A program made the translations under genes and the position numbers. Source: Bordetella genomosp. 5 (GTDB lineage: Bacteria; Pseudomonadota; Gammaproteobacteria; Burkholderiales; Burkholderiaceae_B). From it: a DNA stretch of 64,000 nucleotides. Positions 8,193-17,123 of the stretch are shown piece after piece. Below the pieces are notes generated by a model. That model did not search any database. It was not told where the DNA came from and saw only the letters and a list, made by a program, of their open reading frames with translations. Where the stretch lies: the NCBI RefSeq assembly GCF_002261475.1, contig NZ_NEVN01000004.1, forward strand, positions 496,001-560,000, given 5' to 3'. The stretch's first letter is position 1. Each line of letters opens with the position of its first letter.

Positions 8193-9329
8193 ATGCGCGT
8201 AAAGGCTTTGGCACTGTGTTTGATGGCGGGGTTTGGTACCGGCGCTTATGCGCAGGACAGTACCCAGACGTTGCAGCAGGCCTTGCAGCGGATTCCTCAA
8301 ATGGTGCTGACGGTCCCCGAGGCGATGCAGGTGTCGTTCATGGACGTACAAGCCTGGCGGTCGCTCGAGAAGGCCGGTCCCACGCCGGACGGCATGCGGC
8401 GCCTCTCGCTGGCGCAATCGATCCGTCCGCTGCAGTCGATCGGATATGGGCTGGACGCCTGGTCGCAAAATGCGAAGATCGCGTTCGAAGAGGTTTCTTA
8501 TTTCGCCGCGTTCGGGCAGGGGCCGGCCAATCTCACGTACTGGGGCTTGAAAGATAAACAGGCGGTCGAGACCTTCGTCGGCAAGCTGAAGCAGGTCGAC
8601 TTCGTGCCGGTGCAAGCCGAGGTGCCGGGCGTGCTCGCCAATGGCGAGGCCAACAAGATGGATCTGAAGAAAGCCAACGCCCGGGATCCCTGGCGCGGGC
8701 AGATGGGCACCACGAGCTTCGTTTTCCCGCTGGAGTCGGCGCTGGTGCAGACGCCGACGGCCGAGGGCATCAAGTTTTTGGCGCAGCCCAAGCCCTCGGT
8801 TGCAGATAGCGCGGGCGTTGCCGCTACGTTGGCCGGTTTGAAAGAGGCTGTGCCCGCGAAAGACGGTCGGATCGTGCAGGCGGCGGTCATTTCGCCGGTG
8901 ATCGGCCTGCAGGCGGTCGATCCGATGTCGATCCTGCCCGGCCCGTCCGGCAATTTGGAGACGGCGAAGCGCAATCTCGAGGCGGCCGCCGCTGCCGCGG
9001 GCCGCGGCGTTCCGCCCTACTCGGCGGGCATCATTGCGGATGCGCAGATCAATAACGTGCCGGCGCTCGTGGTGTCGCTGGCATACGCGGATTGCGCCAG
9101 CGCCAAGACGGCGGTGGACGGCATCGGCGCGACCTGGAAAGAAACGATGCCGAACGCGGCGAACGCCAAGTTCGACGGGCGCACCGTGCAGACGGGGCAG
9201 CAGTGCGCGGCAGTGGTCAGCCTGACCGCCGCCAAGGCCGAGAATGCGGGTAACCCGATCATGACCGAGCTGGTGAATCGATACATACAGCGTCAGCCGA
9301 CCCTGCTGCAGATCGGGACGTCGAAGTAA
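8193..9329 (+). CDS. Secreted protein of unknown function (378 aa)
   Basis: A clean signal peptide (MRVKALALCLMAGFGTGAYA, cleavage before QDS) is preceded by a good GGAGAG ribosome binding site. The mature part is about 357 residues, likely a periplasmic alpha/beta protein with two cysteines (in ADCASAK and GQQCAAV) that could pair. I do not recognise a family. It is monocistronic: a hairpin-bearing leader precedes it and a terminator follows. The next gene encodes an Imm11-type immunity protein, but nothing here looks like a toxin domain. Confidence 0.7.
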   Translation: MRVKALALCLMAGFGTGAYAQDSTQTLQQALQRIPQMVLTVPEAMQVSFMDVQAWRSLEKAGPTPDGMRRLSLAQSIRPLQSIGYGLDAWSQNAKIAFEEVSYFAAFGQGPANLTYWGLKDKQAVETFVGKLKQVDFVPVQAEVPGVLANGEANKMDLKKANARDPWRGQMGTTSFVFPLESALVQTPTAEGIKFLAQPKPSVADSAGVAATLAGLKEAVPAKDGRIVQAAVISPVIGLQAVDPMSILPGPSGNLETAKRNLEAAAAAAGRGVPPYSAGIIADAQINNVPALVVSLAYADCASAKTAVDGIGATWKETMPNAANAKFDGRTVQTGQQCAAVVSLTAAKAENAGNPIMTELVNRYIQRQPTLLQIGTSK

Positions 9330-9367
9330 AAGTGGGCAGCGTCGCCATCGCACGGCGCAGTCAATGG

Positions 9368-9389
9368 AAAGGGCGCCACGGCGCCTTTT
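9368..9389 (+). terminator. Rho-independent terminator after the secreted protein gene
   Basis: An AAAGGGCGCC/GGCGCCTTTT inverted repeat ending in a T-run lies 38 bp after the stop. Confidence 0.75.
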
Positions 9390-9485
9390 CTGCGTGAATG
9401 AGACGGCATCGGCCAAGAAAGTATTTCCGAGCGGCGATGCCGCGCGAGGGCGGCATCGCCGTCCGCCAGCGCGAGCCTCAAAACC

Positions 9486-10148
9486 ATGGGTTTCCGGATG
9501 AACGATCTCACACAGAAGACTTCAGGTGCTGACCCGGCCTCGCGCATGGGCGAATACTACATACTCAATTCCAGCCATTGGGCCGATGGCATCGGTCCGG
9601 GGCTGCGCATCCACAACGAAGACAGGCTCATTCCGCCGGGGCAATATGTGGTTCCCCTTCCGACGGGCGAGCCCGGCCAGTATCCCGAGCGGCCGCATCT
9701 GCTGCATGTGCCCATCGAGGGCGGCATGCTTCGCGATTTTGAAATCTGGTCCGGCATCTGGATCATCTCCGAGCGGTTCAAGCGTGTGCTCGAATCCGTG
9801 GACGCCGCGGGCTTCGCATTCGTCGAGTGCGATTTCAGCCTGGCGGATGGTTCGCGCGGCCCGCAATACTATTTTTGCAGCGTCGTACGAGCGCTGGACG
9901 CGATCGACGAGAGCGCCTCGCGCATGAAGATCAAGTACGACCGGGATTTCATCACCGGCGAGAGCGTCAAGCTCTACAGCGCGCTCGGTGGCGCGAGCCT
10001 CGTATTTCGCCCGGAGGTGGTCGGCGCCGCGCACATTTTCACGCAGCCACGGCTTGGCGTGGAGTCGATCTGTGATCGGGTGATGTACGAGGCCCTGGTG
10101 GCCGCGGATCTGGAGGGGATCGACTTGCGGGATGCGGCGGATTTTTAA
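9486..10148 (+). CDS. Imm11-family (DUF1629) immunity-like protein
   Basis: A 220-aa cytosolic protein. The MGEYYILNSSHWADGIG opening, the ISERFKRVLESVDAAGFAFVECDF core and the IFTQPRLGVESICDRVMYEAL end match my memory of the DUF1629/Imm11 family (MXAN_0049 type), seen as immunity partners of polymorphic toxins. No toxin gene adjoins it, so it is an orphan, perhaps protecting against kin toxins. An in-frame ATG at 9498 is an alternative start. Family recognition is from motif memory and should be treated as probable. Confidence 0.65.
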   Translation: MGFRMNDLTQKTSGADPASRMGEYYILNSSHWADGIGPGLRIHNEDRLIPPGQYVVPLPTGEPGQYPERPHLLHVPIEGGMLRDFEIWSGIWIISERFKRVLESVDAAGFAFVECDFSLADGSRGPQYYFCSVVRALDAIDESASRMKIKYDRDFITGESVKLYSALGGASLVFRPEVVGAAHIFTQPRLGVESICDRVMYEALVAADLEGIDLRDAADF

Positions 10149-10272
10149 TTCGGGGAAGCGCTGCCGCGAAACAGACGGAAGGATGCGCTCGTTGTCGAGG
10201 GCCGGCACAGATGCGCTAGCGGAAGGACCATCGCTTGCGCTAGGCTAAGGCGTTCTTCCTCGGGAGCTCGGA

Positions 10273-10482
10273 ATGCCTACCACCACGCTGACGTCGAAAG
10301 GTCGGGTCACCATCCCCGTCGATGTGCGCAAGCGCCTTGGATTGCAGGCGGGCGACCGCATCGCGTTTTATCTCAATGCAGCCAGCGGACGTTACGAGGT
10401 GGTGCCGGCGAAGCCGTCGGTGACCGACCTGAAAGGCATTCTGTGTAAGCCGACGGAAGCCATCAGTGGCGTCTGTCGCTAG
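10273..10482 (+). CDS. Truncated VapB/AbrB-type antitoxin, toxin missing
   Basis: A 69-aa protein with the swapped-hairpin AbrB/MazE DNA-binding domain (residues 3-45: TTLTSKGRVTIPVDVRKRLGLQAGDRI). The LKGILCKP segment is where VapB-type relatives carry a longer toxin-binding tail; here it ends after about 15 residues. No PIN-domain toxin follows: the next 60 bp lead straight into the convergent LysR gene. It may survive as a DNA-binding orphan or be a decaying remnant. Confidence 0.75.
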   Translation: MPTTTLTSKGRVTIPVDVRKRLGLQAGDRIAFYLNAASGRYEVVPAKPSVTDLKGILCKPTEAISGVCR

Positions 10483-10545
10483 TCCACCGCGCGTAACGGT
10501 GCTCGGGTCGTGTGCCGGCATGATCTCGTAACGCCCTGCAGGTGC

Positions 10546-11469
10546 CTACGCACCCCCCCGCAACCACGCCAGTAACGCCTCCGGCACGCTGCCCGCCTCC
10601 GGCTCGCGCGGGGACAGCAGGCAGTAGCGCGTGCCATCTTCCACGAAGCCCAACGGCGCCGTGAGGACGCCGCTTCCGATGTCGTCGCGCACCAGTTGCC
10701 AAGGGCCGATCGCGACGCCCAGGCCCGCGACGGCGGCCTGGAGGCTGAAGTAGAAGTGTTCGAAGGTCTGGTCGGAGGCGCGGGCCGCGCGCGCGGCCGC
10801 GGGTGCTTGTGTGCTGGCGGCCGCCCATTCCTGCCACGCGGTTGGACGGGTACGGGTGTGCAGACGGGGCGCACTGGGCTTCAGTGCGGCGTTCCGTTTG
10901 CGGCCGCTGAACCAGGCCTCGACCTTGTCCGGCCGGCATACCGGGCCGACCTGTTCGTCGAAGAGCGGGTCGGCGTGATAGCTGTCCGGCCGGGGGAAGT
11001 CGTCGCGGCGGATCGCGAGGTCGATGCCGTTGGCGAACGAGAAGGGGCCGCCGCCCGCGACGAGGTGGACGTCGAGGCTCGGGTGGCGCGCCTGGAAGTC
11101 TGGCCAGCGCGGGATCAGCCACCGCATTAACAGCGTGGGCTCGCACGAGAGCACCCAGCGACGCTGCTGCCGGGCGCTGGCTCGCAGCTCGCTCACGGCC
11201 CGGCGCATCAGGTCCAGTCCGCTGCCGACTGCGCGGGCGAGGGTGTGGCCGGCGTCGGTGAGGAACACCCGGCGATTGCGGCGCTCGAAGAGCGCCAGGC
11301 CGAGTTCGTCTTCAAGCAGGCGCACGGCGCGGCTGATGGCGCCGTGGGTAAGGTGTAACTCGGCCGCGGCGCGGCTGAAGTTTTCGGTGCGGGCTGCGGC
11401 CTCGAAGCAGCGCAAGGCCATTAGGGAGGGCAGACGGGTCTCGTCCGCAAGCGATGCGTGCGAGGGCAT
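10546..11469 (-). CDS. LysR-family regulator, GcvA-like
   Basis: About 307 aa from the chosen ATG at 11469 (MPSHASLADETRLPSLMALR). The helix-turn-helix contains NFSRAAAELHLTHGAISRAVRLLEDELG, and the effector domain has WLIPRWPDFQARHPSLDVHL and GIDLAIRRDD, typical of the GcvA branch. ATGs further upstream (up to 11556) are in frame but add non-conserved residues. It is divergent from a LysE-type exporter (start 11622), the classic arrangement for a regulator that senses the exported amino acid. A residue-rich insertion (ASTQAPAAARAARA) sits in the middle of the effector domain. Confidence 0.85.
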   Translation of the reverse strand: MPSHASLADETRLPSLMALRCFEAAARTENFSRAAAELHLTHGAISRAVRLLEDELGLALFERRNRRVFLTDAGHTLARAVGSGLDLMRRAVSELRASARQQRRWVLSCEPTLLMRWLIPRWPDFQARHPSLDVHLVAGGGPFSFANGIDLAIRRDDFPRPDSYHADPLFDEQVGPVCRPDKVEAWFSGRKRNAALKPSAPRLHTRTRPTAWQEWAAASTQAPAAARAARASDQTFEHFYFSLQAAVAGLGVAIGPWQLVRDDIGSGVLTAPLGFVEDGTRYCLLSPREPEAGSVPEALLAWLRGGA

Positions 11470-11621
11470 GTCACGGGCTTGCCGCGAGGCTGCATCTTCC
11501 GGGGCTCGATCCGCGTAAAAAGGTGAATCTGGCTCACCGATCATGTCAGAAATCATCGTTATTCATAGAAAGGGAGGCGCCTTACGATGCTGCCAAATCG
11601 TTGATGCCGACAGGATACGCC

Positions 11622-12239
11622 ATGACTGAACTGATAGCTGTGATCACCATTACCGTGCTGGCCGTGATCAGCCCCGGGCCGGACTTTGCGATGGTGACGC
11701 GCAATAGCCTGTTGCTGTCGCGCCGCGCGGGCGTGCTGACGGCGCTGGGCATCGGGATGGGATGTTTCGTGCATGTGGCCTACACCCTGGTGGGCGTGGG
11801 GCTGCTGATTCAGCAGTCGCTCTGGCTCTTCAATGCCATCAAGCTGGTGGGTGCCGTGTATCTGGTTTATCTCGGCGTGACGATGCTGCGCGCGAAGCCG
11901 GGTGGCGCGTCGGCGCAACGGACCGTAGCGCCGCTGTCGGATGCGGCGGCGCTGCGGGTAGGGTTTCTGACCAATGTCTTGAATCCCAAGACCACGGTGT
12001 TCATCGTGAGCCTGTTCATGCAGGTGGTCCGGCCCGAGACGCCCTTGTCGGTGCAGATCGCCTACGGCGTGTTCATCGCGGGGGCGCACGTGACGTGGTT
12101 CAGTCTGGTGGCGATCTGTTTTTCGGCCGGCCGGGTGCGCGAGCGGCTGCTGGCCGTGCGGCACCTGATCGATCGCGTCTTCGGTGGCCTGCTGGTGACG
12201 TTCGGGGTGCTGCTGGCGGTGGATCGCGGGGCACGCTGA
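11622..12239 (+). CDS. LysE/RhtB-family amino-acid exporter
   Basis: A 205-aa inner-membrane protein with about six transmembrane helices. The family signature ISPGPDFAMVTRNSLLLSRRAG appears at residues ~16-37 and FLTNVLNPKTTVFIVSLF mid-protein. It exports amino acids or derivatives by proton antiport. An AGGA ribosome binding site precedes the ATG. It is divergent from the LysR gene, which probably controls it. The substrate is not predictable. Confidence 0.9.
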   Translation: MTELIAVITITVLAVISPGPDFAMVTRNSLLLSRRAGVLTALGIGMGCFVHVAYTLVGVGLLIQQSLWLFNAIKLVGAVYLVYLGVTMLRAKPGGASAQRTVAPLSDAAALRVGFLTNVLNPKTTVFIVSLFMQVVRPETPLSVQIAYGVFIAGAHVTWFSLVAICFSAGRVRERLLAVRHLIDRVFGGLLVTFGVLLAVDRGAR

Positions 12240-12406
12240 CTCGTGCTGGCCGGCCCAGCGCCAGGAACGGGCCAATGAGTGGCGGGCCGTCTGCACATGG
12301 GGTGAAATCGAGCGCCGCTTGGTGTCCTCGTACTTGGTTCAGCCGGCCCGGGGGGACGCGAGACCAAGGGCGTTCCGTCGACGTATCCGCCTTGCGTGCG
12401 CGGTGT

Positions 12407-13591
12407 CTACTTGCGCCGCGCCCGGCGTCGCGCGTTCCACACCAGCAATCCGGTCGCGCACAGCATCGCCACCACGAGTCCGCTGACCGCGACCACCACT
12501 TGGCCGGCCCAGCCCAGGATGCGGCCGGTATGCAGCGGGTATTGCCAGATCAGGAAACGGTCTCCCGCCGTACCGCTGTCGTAGCCGGTCATGCCGCGCA
12601 GGGCGCCCGTCTGGTCGTCGATGAAGACCTGTTCGTAACGCAGACGCAGCGCGCGTTCGCGCATGCCGTCTTCCTTGAATGCGATGCGGTAGACGCCTTT
12701 GTCAGGCAGGTGGCTCGCGTACCAGGGCAGAAAGTCTCGTGCCGGCGCGGGCAGATGGCCGCGGGCGCGTGCGATCGCCGTGTCGATGCCGTAGGCCGGC
12801 GCGCGTGCGGGGGCGGCGTGCCGGGGGAGACTTTGCACCGGGTGGGGCGTTACGAGCGAGAACAGCCTGACGGCGGGGCGGAACAGCTCGTTGCCGAGAT
12901 TGAAATACACGCCCGTGCCGGCAAGCATGATCGCCATGAGCAGCGTCCAGAGGCCTCCGGCGCGATGCAGGTCGAACGTCAGCCGCTGCCGGGAGGCGCC
13001 GCGCTTGATCTGCCAGGCGGGCGTCCATTTGTGCCAGATCGCGCGCAGGCCGCCCGCGAGCCGCGGCAGGGTGAGCCAGGCTCCGATGATCGATGCCAGC
13101 AGCCACGCCAGGGCGAGGCCGCCCACGAGCCACATGCCCCACGGTGCGGGCAAGTGTAGGGTGCGGTGCAGTTGGTTCATCCAGCCCATGAAGTGCGGGC
13201 GGTCGAGCTTGAAGGCGGCCCACTGCCTCTGGCCGAGCACGGCGCCGGTGGCGGGATCGACGAACAGGCGGTCGAAGCCGAGCGGCGTGCGCGCGCGGGC
13301 GTCGGCTGCGGGACGCGCGGCGACGCGCAGTTCGATGGCGTCGCCCGGCCGAGTGTCGAGCGGCAGCAGGGTGACGCGCAGGCGCGGATTGGCCGCTTCG
13401 ACGCGGGCGATCAGCGCCTCGGGCGAGAGGGGCGGGCCGGGCTGCTCGAGGATGAACAGGCGGGGGTTGAGCCAGCGATCCAGCTCGTGCTGGAACGCCA
13501 GCACGCTGCCGGTCAGGGCATTGACCAGCAGCAGTACCAGCATGGTGAGGCCCACGTAGCGGTGGACCGCCACCCAGCCCTTGCGCGTCAC
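12407..13591 (-). CDS. PepSY-associated membrane protein, iron-uptake operon
   Basis: A 394-aa inner-membrane protein with a GTG start 6 bp after the TonB receptor stop. It has a transmembrane helix near the N-terminus (HRYVGLTMLVLLLVNALTGS), a periplasmic PepSY segment, two or three more helices (ASIIGAWLTLPRL, LLMAIMLAGTGVYF) and a final helix before a basic tail. Conserved histidines in HRYVG, HRTLH and LHTGR fit heme-b coordination, as in PepSY_TM ferric-siderophore reductases such as FoxB/FhuF-like partners. It probably reduces or releases imported ferric-siderophore iron. Confidence 0.82.
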   Translation of the reverse strand: MTRKGWVAVHRYVGLTMLVLLLVNALTGSVLAFQHELDRWLNPRLFILEQPGPPLSPEALIARVEAANPRLRVTLLPLDTRPGDAIELRVAARPAADARARTPLGFDRLFVDPATGAVLGQRQWAAFKLDRPHFMGWMNQLHRTLHLPAPWGMWLVGGLALAWLLASIIGAWLTLPRLAGGLRAIWHKWTPAWQIKRGASRQRLTFDLHRAGGLWTLLMAIMLAGTGVYFNLGNELFRPAVRLFSLVTPHPVQSLPRHAAPARAPAYGIDTAIARARGHLPAPARDFLPWYASHLPDKGVYRIAFKEDGMRERALRLRYEQVFIDDQTGALRGMTGYDSGTAGDRFLIWQYPLHTGRILGWAGQVVVAVSGLVVAMLCATGLLVWNARRRARRK

Positions 13592-13597
13592 GCTGTT

Positions 13598-16063
13598 TTA
13601 CCAGCGGTGCGTGTAGGTGACGCTCGCCACGGCGCCCGCCGCCGGCAGGCGGCTGTTGTTGTTGCCGCTGCGCAGCAGCTGGCTGTAGAGCGGCAGATAC
13701 TGGCGATTGAAGAGGTTCTGCACGCTGAAGGTGAAGGCGTTCTGCTTGTCGAGGTCGTAGCGAGCCATCAGGTCGACGGTGAGGTAGCTCTTGACATCGG
13801 CGCGTGCGAACTGCGTGCGGCCATCGGAGAGACGATAGTCGCGGGCACCGAACCACGTGAGCTCGGCCCGGGTGCGCCAGCGCTCGTTGGGCCGATACTG
13901 CGTGTAGGCGGTGAGCTTGAGCGGCGGGATGCGGTAGCCGGTCATGATGCGTTCGCTGCTTGCGCCGGGTGCCTTCTCCTTGCCGTACATCCAGGTGAAC
14001 GTGCCGCCGACGGCCCAGATGTCGTCATCGAAGTAATGATCGACCGTGGCTTCGACGCCGTGAATGCGTTCGCGGGTGCGGGTGAGGGTGAGGCCGTTGT
14101 TGAAGGATTGCACGGCGCCCAGCTTCGAGTCGGACCGGAACACCGCCACCGTTGCCGCGGTGCTGGCGAAGCGACCGCGCCAGCCCAGTTCGTAGTTGTT
14201 GGTCTTGACCGCCTGCAGGTCCGACGAGTTGATGTCGAAGCCGGCGCGCGCGTTGCGCAGTTGCAGGCCGACGTCGGGCAGGTCGAAGCCCTGGCTGAAC
14301 GAGCCGTAGAACTCGTGGTTGTCGGTGGGCTTGAACAGCAGGCCGGCGTTGTACATGAACGCGTCGTAACTGACGCGGCCGCCGTCCACGGTGGCCGGAT
14401 TGGCCAGGCGCGATTGCGAGAGCGGCTGGAAGTCGTCGAACCAGGCGCTGGAGCGCTCGTAGCGTACGCCGGCCTCGGCCGACCAGCGCTCGTTGAAGCG
14501 GTGTTGCAGCTGCGTGAAGATGCCGATGCTGCGCGTGGTGGTCCACGGAAGATACGTGTTGGTGCCGGTGCGGCGGAATTGCAGGCCGCCGCTCTGGTCG
14601 TAGATCACCGGGTCGAACACGTCCAGGGGCATTTCGCTGCGCTCCTGGATGAAGTCCGCGCCCCAGGTCAGCGCCGTGTCGCGCGAGGCGGTCAGCGGCG
14701 TGTCGATGGTGAGCCGGCCGCCGAACACCTTGTTGTTCTGCATGACCTGATCGACGTTGTTGCCGCGGTTCACGTTGCTGCGCGAATCCGAGGGAGCGAA
14801 GCGCGTGCTGCTGTCGCGCGCGTAGGTCAGGGCCGAGAGGCTGCTGCCCCAGAGGTCTTTGTGCTCGTAGCTCAGGCTGACGAGCGTGTTCTCGACCTCG
14901 TTCTGGCGCGCGAGGTCCAGGCCCTTGATGGCGCGCGCATTGGTCGAGCCGAGCGGCGTCCGCGACACTGCGGGATCGCTGGCGTAATCGGTGTCCTGGC
15001 GCGCGCGCAGGTAGCTGGCGGCCAGCTGCACGCGCTGGTTGGCGTCGATGCGAAAGCCCAGCTTGCCGCCGAGGCTGTAGGTGTTCGAATCGAACAGATC
15101 GCCCTGGCTGGCATCGGGCGCGATGCGGTCGCCATGCGCGTCGTACGAGCCGCCGATGCGGCGGTACGAGACATCCAGCTCGTAGTCGAGGCGGTCTTTG
15201 CTGCCCGAGAAAAAGTGCTGCACATCACCGCCCATGCCCTTGGCGCCCGGGTTCGACAGCGACATGTCCATGCCGACTTTCGTTTCGGAGATGGGTTCGC
15301 CGCCGGGCTGGCGCGTGGTGATCGAGATGATGCCGCCGGTGGCGCCGCTGCCGTAGATGGCGTTGCTGCCGCGCACGACCTCGATGCGCTCGATGCGGCC
15401 CGGATCGATGTTGACGAGGTTGCGCGACGAATCGCGATTGGTGTTCAGCGGAATGCCGTCCACCAGGATCAGCGCGTTGCGCCCGCGCAGCGTCTGACCG
15501 AAATCGGTCAGGTTGCGGCTCGAGTCGGACATGCCCGGAACGGCCTTGGTCAGCATCGTGGCCAGGTTGGGCGAGCTGTCGCGCAGGTCCTCGAGCGTTT
15601 CGCCGTCGATCACCGTGACCGAGCGCGTCGGCGCCATCAGATCGCTCGCCAGGCGGTCGGTGCTTACCGACACGGCGGGCATGGTCTGCACTTCGGGCGC
15701 GGCGGCGCTGGGGCCGCCGGGCATGCGCTGGATCGTGATCGCGCCGCCGGCCACGCCCACCGGGCGCAGGTCGGAGCCGGCCAGCGCGCGTTGCACGGCC
15801 TCGAATGCGGTCATGCGGCCCGTGATGGCCGGGGCCTGACGGCCCGCGACGAGCGCGGGATCCGCCGCGATGCTGCGTCCGCCCAGTTGGCCGATGCGGG
15901 TCAGGCTCGTGGCCAGCGGCCCCGCGGGCAGGTCGAGATCGAGTTGGGCATCGGCGGCTTCGGCCGCGACGGCAGGGACGGGCAGCGCCAGCGGCGTGGC
16001 GGCGCATGCCAGCCAGCCCGCGACGGCGAGGCCGCGCAGGGGCGGGGCAAATCGGTAAGGCAT
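13598..16063 (-). CDS. TonB-dependent siderophore receptor with STN signalling domain (FecA/FoxA type)
   Basis: An 821-aa outer-membrane receptor. It has a signal peptide ending around VPAVAAEA, then an STN secretin/TonB short domain (about residues 40-110: LDLPAGPLATSLTRIGQLGG). A plug follows with RNALILVDGIPLNTN, IERIEVVRGSNAIYGSGATGG and IISITTRQP, then a 22-strand barrel ending in the aromatic residue THRW. The STN domain passes the ligand signal to the FecR anti-sigma encoded upstream. A strong AGGAGA ribosome binding site precedes the ATG at 16063. The siderophore is unknown. The plug resembles hydroxamate-type receptors more than heme receptors, but that is only an impression. Confidence 0.92.
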   Translation of the reverse strand: MPYRFAPPLRGLAVAGWLACAATPLALPVPAVAAEAADAQLDLDLPAGPLATSLTRIGQLGGRSIAADPALVAGRQAPAITGRMTAFEAVQRALAGSDLRPVGVAGGAITIQRMPGGPSAAAPEVQTMPAVSVSTDRLASDLMAPTRSVTVIDGETLEDLRDSSPNLATMLTKAVPGMSDSSRNLTDFGQTLRGRNALILVDGIPLNTNRDSSRNLVNIDPGRIERIEVVRGSNAIYGSGATGGIISITTRQPGGEPISETKVGMDMSLSNPGAKGMGGDVQHFFSGSKDRLDYELDVSYRRIGGSYDAHGDRIAPDASQGDLFDSNTYSLGGKLGFRIDANQRVQLAASYLRARQDTDYASDPAVSRTPLGSTNARAIKGLDLARQNEVENTLVSLSYEHKDLWGSSLSALTYARDSSTRFAPSDSRSNVNRGNNVDQVMQNNKVFGGRLTIDTPLTASRDTALTWGADFIQERSEMPLDVFDPVIYDQSGGLQFRRTGTNTYLPWTTTRSIGIFTQLQHRFNERWSAEAGVRYERSSAWFDDFQPLSQSRLANPATVDGGRVSYDAFMYNAGLLFKPTDNHEFYGSFSQGFDLPDVGLQLRNARAGFDINSSDLQAVKTNNYELGWRGRFASTAATVAVFRSDSKLGAVQSFNNGLTLTRTRERIHGVEATVDHYFDDDIWAVGGTFTWMYGKEKAPGASSERIMTGYRIPPLKLTAYTQYRPNERWRTRAELTWFGARDYRLSDGRTQFARADVKSYLTVDLMARYDLDKQNAFTFSVQNLFNRQYLPLYSQLLRSGNNNSRLPAAGAVASVTYTHRW

Positions 16064-16130
16064 GAAAGCTTCTCCTCTTGGTTTCGTTTCACCCTTCTTG
16101 TGGAGCGAAAACGAAAAACCCCTCACCAAT

Positions 16131-17123
16131 TCATGAATTTTTTTCGGGGAGGTCGAGCGAGATGAGCCAGCCCAGGCGGCGCGTGCGCAGCCCGAGGCTG
16201 GCGGCCAGGACCTGGATCGCCTGCTCGGGATCGTCGAGCGCAAAGACGCCGAACACGGGCAGGCGCCGCGCCTCGGGCGCGACACGCAGAATGCCCACGT
16301 AATACGCTTGCAGCGCCTGCACCACGTCTTCGAGCGGCGCATTCTCCACGGCGAGCATGCCGGTTTCCCAGCTGGCGAGCGCGCGGGCGTCGCCCGGCAG
16401 GGTCTGCAGGCCGCGGCGGGAGAGCTGCAGCCCCCGGCTTGGCTGCAACGTGGTCTGCCCGCCATCCTCTGCCTGCACGCTGAGCGGGCCGGCGAGCGCC
16501 ACCACGCGGACGGACTCGCCGTGATAGGCCACCATGAAGCGTCCGCCGGCCGAGCGCAACGTGCCGTACGGGGTGTCGACCATAACATCGGGCGCCGATT
16601 GCGCCTGCACCTCGGCGATCATGCCGCCCGCGCGCAGCGCCACGCGACGGCGCGAGCGGCTGAAATCCAGGTCGATGGCCGAGCGGGCGTCGAGCAACGC
16701 ATGGCTGCCGTCGGGCAGGTCGAACGCGCGCCGTTCGCCCGTGCCGGTGCGCAGGTCGGCCAGCAGCTGCCCCATCGGACGCACGCGGTCGAGCGCCAGC
16801 AATGCGGCGCCCGCCGTGCCCGCGAGGACCAGCGCGCCCTGCAGCAGCCGCCGGCGGCGCGTCTGCAGGAGCGTTTTGCGCGCCGCGACCAGCTGCCCAT
16901 GCGACGGTCCGTCGAGCTCCCGCATCACGGAGAGGGGCTGTTGCAGCACGCCGGTCACGCGGCGCCAGGCCTGGGCGTGGCGCGGGTCGGCATCATGCCA
17001 ACGCTGAAACTCGGCGCGGTCGGCTTCCGTCATGCGCCCGGCCTCGAGGCGGACCTGCCAATTCACCGCCGCTTCCATGATGGCCGCGTCGGGGAGCGCC
17101 GGTTCGTCGTTCAGGGCTCGCAT
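16131..17123 (-). CDS. fecR: FecR-family anti-sigma factor / signal transducer
   Basis: A 330-aa protein. The N-terminal DUF4880-type region (EAAVNWQVRLEAGRMTEADR, FQRWHDADPRHAQAW) is the cytoplasmic sigma-binding part. A membrane segment lies at about 95-115 (LLQGALVLAGTAGAALLAL), followed by the periplasmic FecR domain (DLRTGTGERRAFDLPDGS, SRRRVALRAGGMIAEV) and a C-terminal domain that contacts the receptor STN. Its start overlaps the sigma gene stop by 13 bp, implying translational coupling. Confidence 0.92.
   Translation of the reverse strand: MRALNDEPALPDAAIMEAAVNWQVRLEAGRMTEADRAEFQRWHDADPRHAQAWRRVTGVLQQPLSVMRELDGPSHGQLVAARKTLLQTRRRRLLQGALVLAGTAGAALLALDRVRPMGQLLADLRTGTGERRAFDLPDGSHALLDARSAIDLDFSRSRRRVALRAGGMIAEVQAQSAPDVMVDTPYGTLRSAGGRFMVAYHGESVRVVALAGPLSVQAEDGGQTTLQPSRGLQLSRRGLQTLPGDARALASWETGMLAVENAPLEDVVQALQAYYVGILRVAPEARRLPVFGVFALDDPEQAIQVLAASLGLRTRRLGWLISLDLPEKNS

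Noticed and set aside
9486-10482. A complete toxin-immunity or toxin-antitoxin module
   Set aside because: The immunity-like and antitoxin-like genes have no recognisable toxin partners and are separated by 124 bp, so a working module is not supported.
13166-16165. 999-aa plus-strand ORF opposite the TonB receptor
   Set aside because: It is the antisense of a clear receptor gene; its composition (Arg/Ala/Gly/Val/His-rich) and lack of domains mark it as a GC-rich shadow.
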